Part shown: positions 6,349 through 8,705 of the stretch, in pieces | Layout: every line of letters starts with the position of its first letter | Numbering within the stretch: the first letter of the stretch is position 1 | Assembly: GCA_020851855.1 (NCBI GenBank) | Contig: JADZBY010000758.1 | Span: 1 to 8,705 of the forward strand | Reading direction: 5' to 3' | From: Anaerolineae bacterium | GTDB lineage: Bacteria > Chloroflexota > Anaerolineae > Aggregatilineales > UBA2796 | Length of the DNA stretch: 8,705 bases | Program-made: the position numbers and the translations under genes | The notes under the pieces: generated by a model | Told to the model about the DNA's origin: nothing | The model's input: only the letters and a program-made list of their open reading frames with translations | Databases searched by the model: none

Positions 6349-7356
6349 ATGCCAACCATCAAGGATGTGGCGAAATACGCCAACGTTTCGATTGCGACCG
6401 TCTCGCACGTCCTGAACAACAAAACGGGCTACTTCAGCGAAAAAACTCGCCAGCAGGTGCTCGACGCGGTTGAAAAAGTCGGTTACACGCCCAATATCAC
6501 CGCGCGTAACCTGAAAGCCAGCCAGACCCGCCTGTTCGGTTATGCCTGGCACCGCATCCCGCGCGGCATGGTCAACCCCGTGCTCGACCAGTTCTCGTAC
6601 TACTTCGCACAGGCTGCCGAGGCCATCGGCTACCACATGCTGATGTTCACCTATCCGCCCGAAGACTCGCTGCCGGTCTACGACGAGTTGATCCGCACCG
6701 GGCGCGTCGATGCGTTTGTGGTGGCCAGCACCGTGGCCGACGACGAGCGCATCCGGTTCCTGATGGACCAGGAATTTCCGTTCGTCAGCTTTGGCCGCTC
6801 CAACCCGGAGTGGGACTTTCCCTGGGTCGATACGGACGGCATGCGCGGCGTGGCGGATGCGGTGCAACACCTGATCCTGCGTGGCCACACGCGCATCGCC
6901 ATGATCGGCTGGCCGGAAACATCCATCAGCGGCAATTTCCGGCTTCAGGGCTATATCCAGGCCATGCGCGCCGCCGGATTGCCTATCCACGACTCGTACA
7001 TCCTGCGCGGAGAGAATTTTGAGTATGCCGGGCGTGAGGCGGTGAGAACGTGGCTGTCGCTGCCGCGCGACGAGCAGCCCACGGCGGTGGTAGCCATCGA
7101 TGACCTGGTGGCCATCGGCGTGATGAACGAGGCCGCCGAGCGTGGGAGACGGGTGGGCGAGGATTTCGCCGTGATCGGCTTTGACGATACGCCGCTCGGC
7201 CAATACCTGCGCCCGTCGCTGACCACGCTGCGCCAGCCCATCGAGGCCATCTGCGCCACGCTGGTGAGGATGCTCGAAGACGCGGCCCACAACCGGCGCA
7301 TCGAGCCGCGCCATGTGCTTCTGCCGCCCGAACTGGTCGTGCGCGGGTCGGGGTGA
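6349..7356 (+). CDS. LacI/PurR-family transcriptional regulator
   Basis: Full-length (335 aa) LacI-family DNA-binding sugar sensor. Helix-turn-helix: IKDVAKYANVS at 4-14, recognition helix 14-23 with Ile15, Ala16 and His20 at base-reading positions. E. coli PurR also has NVS and His20 there (from memory). The hinge helix TARNLKAS (51-58) carries Leu55 and Lys56, the equivalents of PurR Leu54/Lys55 that pry open a central CpG. A periplasmic-binding-protein-like effector domain fills the rest, with Arg198 (NFRLQGY) and GFDD (277-280) where family members contact the ligand, and the usual LTTLRQP segment. The ATG is fixed by the family's standard MPTIKDV opening; its Shine-Dalgarno is poor. It lies 41 nt after the DUF624 gene and is the likely local regulator of this sugar locus. 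A candidate operator is at 8073-8086. Confidence 0.93.
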   Translation: MPTIKDVAKYANVSIATVSHVLNNKTGYFSEKTRQQVLDAVEKVGYTPNITARNLKASQTRLFGYAWHRIPRGMVNPVLDQFSYYFAQAAEAIGYHMLMFTYPPEDSLPVYDELIRTGRVDAFVVASTVADDERIRFLMDQEFPFVSFGRSNPEWDFPWVDTDGMRGVADAVQHLILRGHTRIAMIGWPETSISGNFRLQGYIQAMRAAGLPIHDSYILRGENFEYAGREAVRTWLSLPRDEQPTAVVAIDDLVAIGVMNEAAERGRRVGEDFAVIGFDDTPLGQYLRPSLTTLRQPIEAICATLVRMLEDAAHNRRIEPRHVLLPPELVVRGSG

Positions 7357-7363
7357 GACGCTT

Positions 7364-8020
7364 CTACACTTTCGCCTGCCTAAGCGCCGCCAACAGGTCC
7401 GTGACGCGCACGTCGGCCAGATCGGGCAGCGCCACGTGGGCGCGGCTCACGTCCGCCGGGCCGAGTCCGACCACGTGAAAGCCGCCGTGGAGCGCCGCCG
7501 CGACGCCCGCCTCGGCATCTTCGAAGACCACGGCCTCGGACACCGTCACGCCCAGCCGCCCCGCCACCCACACAAACAGGTCGGGCGCAGGTTTCGTATT
7601 GGTCACCACGTAGCCATCGCCAATCGCGCCGAACCGGTCGATCATGTCCAGCCGTTCAAGCACTTCGCGGGCGTTCTTACTGGCAGAGCCGATGCCGAGC
7701 TTCAGCCCAATCCGCTGCGCCTCGTCCAGGAAGCGCCGCACGCCGGGCAGCACGTAATCCGGCGTGATGGTGCGCAGGTAGTCGCGGTAGTACGTGTTCT
7801 TGCGCTCCAGCCAGACCTCGGCGGTCGGCTCGTCGATGGGCCGCCCTTTGAGCAGCCGGTTCAGGCTCTCTCGCCGCGACACGCCACGCAGTTGATTGTT
7901 GTCCGCCCGGTCAAAGGGCACGCCTTCTTCGTCCGCCAGCCGCTTCCAGGCCTGGAAATGAAATTCCGCCGTATCGGTAATCACGCCGTCCAGGTCAAAG
8001 ATAAACGCTTTGATGTCCAT
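7364..8020 (-). CDS. pgmB: Beta-phosphoglucomutase
   Basis: HAD-superfamily mutase of 218 aa that converts beta-glucose 1-phosphate, the GH65 product, to glucose 6-phosphate through beta-glucose 1,6-bisphosphate. It matches Lactococcus lactis beta-PGM along its length. FDLDGVITDTAEFHF holds the Asp9 nucleophile and Asp11 acid/base (Asp8/Asp10 there), with His21 and Trp25 in the cap. GVSRRESL, RKN with Lys74, SASKN at 112-116, TKPAPD with Lys143, and EDAEAG with Glu167/Asp168 (Mg2+ ligands) follow in order. The ITDTAE run and SASKN loop separate it from generic HAD phosphatases. ATG 8020 has AGGGAGAG 9 nt upstream (minus-strand sense). The gene converges with the LacI-family gene: the two stop codons are 7 nt apart and no terminator is visible between them. 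It has its own promoter and a candidate operator on the right. Confidence 0.96.
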   Translation of the reverse strand: MDIKAFIFDLDGVITDTAEFHFQAWKRLADEEGVPFDRADNNQLRGVSRRESLNRLLKGRPIDEPTAEVWLERKNTYYRDYLRTITPDYVLPGVRRFLDEAQRIGLKLGIGSASKNAREVLERLDMIDRFGAIGDGYVVTNTKPAPDLFVWVAGRLGVTVSEAVVFEDAEAGVAAALHGGFHVVGLGPADVSRAHVALPDLADVRVTDLLAALRQAKV

Positions 8021-8049
8021 ATGGCCGCACTCTCCCTGTGATACGGCTC

Positions 8050-8078
8050 ATTATAGCCGAAGTGTCGCGCGGCTGAAA
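8050..8078 (-). promoter_or_regulatory. Candidate promoter of the beta-phosphoglucomutase gene
   Basis: On the minus strand a perfect TATAAT -10 box (8055 down to 8050) lies 17 nt from TTTCAG (8078 down to 8073), a weak -35 with 3 of 6 consensus bases. Transcription would start near 8043, giving a leader of about 22 nt that includes the AGGGAGAG ribosome site. Geometry and position fit well; the weak -35 is the main doubt. Confidence 0.6.
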
Positions 8079-8086
8079 CGTTTAAG
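8073..8086. promoter_or_regulatory. Candidate LacI/PurR-type operator
   Basis: CTGAAACGTTTAAG is symmetric at 12 of 14 positions around a central CG, with a perfect AAACGTTT core (8076-8083). LacI-family dimers bind palindromes with a central CG, and the PurR operator contains this same AAACGTTT core. The site covers the -35 region of the beta-phosphoglucomutase promoter, centred near -36, a place where bound protein would block RNA polymerase. The LacI-family gene converges on the mutase gene, and its His20 and hinge Leu-Lys match PurR. Assignment to that regulator is inferred. Confidence 0.6.
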
Positions 8087-8103
8087 GTAGGGGTAGACAG
8101 GCA

Positions 8104-8163
8104 GCGGACGAGGCAGGCCTCGTCCCTACAGTGCGGTGTAGGGACAACGCCTGCGTTGTCCGC
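8104..8163. repeat. Composite palindrome: two inverted 27-nt hairpin units
   Basis: Two 27-nt units face head to head around GTGCGG: one on the minus strand (8130 down to 8104), one on the plus strand (8137-8163). Both read TGTAGGGAC-nnn-GCCTGC-nnn-GTCCGC. Each folds into an 8-bp hairpin with a 4-nt loop, 8106-8125 and 8142-8161. The junction forms a rival 9-bp stem, GTCCCTACA (8122-8130) with TGTAGGGAC (8137-8145). The units differ at four positions, which make up two compensatory base-pair changes in the hairpin stem. It resembles REP- or MITE-like dispersed palindromes. No transposase or target-site duplication is seen. It lies between the SDR stop and the mutase promoter. Confidence 0.75.
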
Positions 8164-8199
8164 TTTTCGCTCCTCTCGCCTTGTGGCTCAGAAAGGATC

Positions 8200-8216
8200 G
8201 GGCGACCGGGGCGCCC
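8200..8216 (-). terminator. Weak terminator-like hairpin after the SDR gene
   Basis: Directly after the SDR stop (minus strand), GGGCG and CGCCC form a 5-bp GC stem with a 7-nt loop, followed by GATCCTTTC. The T-run is short, so termination would be weak at best. Confidence 0.3.
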
Positions 8217-8705
8217 TCACACGCTGGACGGCGGCCTGCCGGCGGCGATCTGCTCGCTCATCGCCCACAGCAGCGCCTGCGCGGTGTGGTCATGCGACGC
8301 CGGGCTGGACCGGGCGCGCCGCTTGCGGGTCCAGTATTCGCCCGTCACGCCCTCGACCTCTGGCGACGCGGCGAGGTAAATCGACGTTTCCGCGCCGCGT
8401 TCCGGACTCATCCCGAATCGCTGGGCAATATCGAAGCCCCAGGCGACCACGTTGAGCCGCTTTTCGTGCGCCGTGCCGAACCCGGAGCGCACAAAGCCGG
8501 GGTGCAGCACGTTGGCGGTGACGTTCGCGCCCTCGGCCTTCAGGCGACGCGCCAGCTCGTAGGTGAACAGGACGTTGTACAGCTTCGAATCGCCATAGGC
8601 CAGCCAGCCCAGGTAGCTCTTCTCGTAGTTCAGGTCACTCTTGCGCAGCCGGCCCATGGCATGTGCGCCCGACGACACGCTGAGGATGCGCGCCGGGGCG
8701 CTGGA
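8217..8705 (-). CDS. Short-chain dehydrogenase/reductase, retinol-dehydrogenase-like (5' end outside window)
   Basis: C-terminal 162 aa of an NAD(P)-dependent SDR of the RDH11-14/WWOX-like type. These enzymes act on carbonyl or alcohol groups of varied, often lipophilic, substrates. The frame is open to the window edge: SSAPARILSVSSGAH continues upstream of a GTG at 8678, so that GTG is not the start. From the edge, catalytic Ser is residue 12 and the YxxxK pair is Tyr37/Lys41 (AYGDSK). The Ser-Tyr spacing of 25 matches vertebrate RDH enzymes as I recall them. TANVLHPGFVRSGFG follows, the family's stretch after the active site, then a C-terminal segment with GEYW and ALLWAMSEQ. The Rossmann cofactor motif must lie outside the window. 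It is read in the same direction as the mutase, 196 nt upstream of it; a shared pathway is not evident. The substrate is unknown. Confidence 0.88.
   Translation of the reverse strand, partial: SSAPARILSVSSGAHAMGRLRKSDLNYEKSYLGWLAYGDSKLYNVLFTYELARRLKAEGANVTANVLHPGFVRSGFGTAHEKRLNVVAWGFDIAQRFGMSPERGAETSIYLAASPEVEGVTGEYWTRKRRARSSPASHDHTAQALLWAMSEQIAAGRPPSSV

Noticed and set aside
6379..6390. GCCAACGTTTCG inside the regulator's coding start, resembling half of the AAACGTTT operator
   Set aside because: It encodes the conserved Ala-Asn-Val-Ser of the helix-turn-helix, is less symmetric than the 8073-8086 site and lies within the gene, so coding constraint explains it.
7313..8041. A 242-aa plus-strand open frame opposite the mutase gene
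   Set aside because: The minus strand encodes a mutase with all catalytic residues; the plus-strand frame shows no family features and overlaps the end of the regulator gene.
8104..8163. A CRISPR array or tRNA-like structure
   Set aside because: There are only two units, in inverted orientation with a 6-nt separator, and no cloverleaf or spacer pattern.
8131..8455. Plus-strand open frames of 82 and 99 aa opposite the SDR gene
   Set aside because: They are Arg/Ser/Pro-rich shadows of the SDR gene, with no motif; one also runs through the palindromic repeat.

Overview
The window is GC-rich bacterial DNA carrying a compact catabolic locus for an alpha-linked glucose disaccharide, or a related alpha-glucoside. 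Protein content and repeat style suggest a Chloroflexota (Anaerolineae-like) genome. The grounds are CUT1 permeases with long external loops, a substrate-binding protein (SBP) with an 'ALAQ'-type signal peptide, and a palindromic repeat containing GTAGGGAC / GCCTGC. This assignment is an inference from style, not a marker-gene result.

Layout on the + strand: (1) a 5'-truncated GH65 disaccharide phosphorylase, 1-2061; (2) a CUT1 ABC-transporter SBP, 2133-3392; (3) a MalF/UgpA-like permease, 3546-4640; (4) a MalG/UgpE-like permease, 4658-5650; (5) a DUF624/YesL-like membrane protein, 5678-6307; (6) a LacI/PurR-family regulator, 6349-7356. All six read the same way with short gaps, so they look like one operon. 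Its main promoter lies upstream of the window. Two gaps carry hairpins: a small GAAA-loop hairpin after the GH65 gene, and a perfect 11-bp stem between SBP and permease, like the intercistronic structures known between malE and malF.

On the - strand, converging on the regulator gene with 7 nt between the stop codons, lies beta-phosphoglucomutase (7364-8020). Further right, also on the - strand, is the C-terminal part of a retinol-dehydrogenase-like SDR (8217-8705, start outside the window). The gap between them (8021-8216) holds a good candidate promoter for the mutase, a LacI/PurR-type operator with an AAACGTTT core on its -35 region, and a 60-bp composite palindrome made of two inverted 27-nt units.

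How it fits together: the ABC transporter imports the sugar, and the GH65 enzyme cleaves it with phosphate to beta-glucose 1-phosphate plus glucose or another acceptor. Beta-phosphoglucomutase then converts the beta-G1P to glucose 6-phosphate. The LacI-family protein probably senses the sugar and, through the AAACGTTT site, ties the separately transcribed mutase to the operon. No transporter ATPase is encoded in the window, so a shared MsmK/MalK-type ATPase, or one upstream, must serve. The sugar cannot be named from sequence: maltose, kojibiose, nigerose, trehalose and glucosylglycerol all remain possible.
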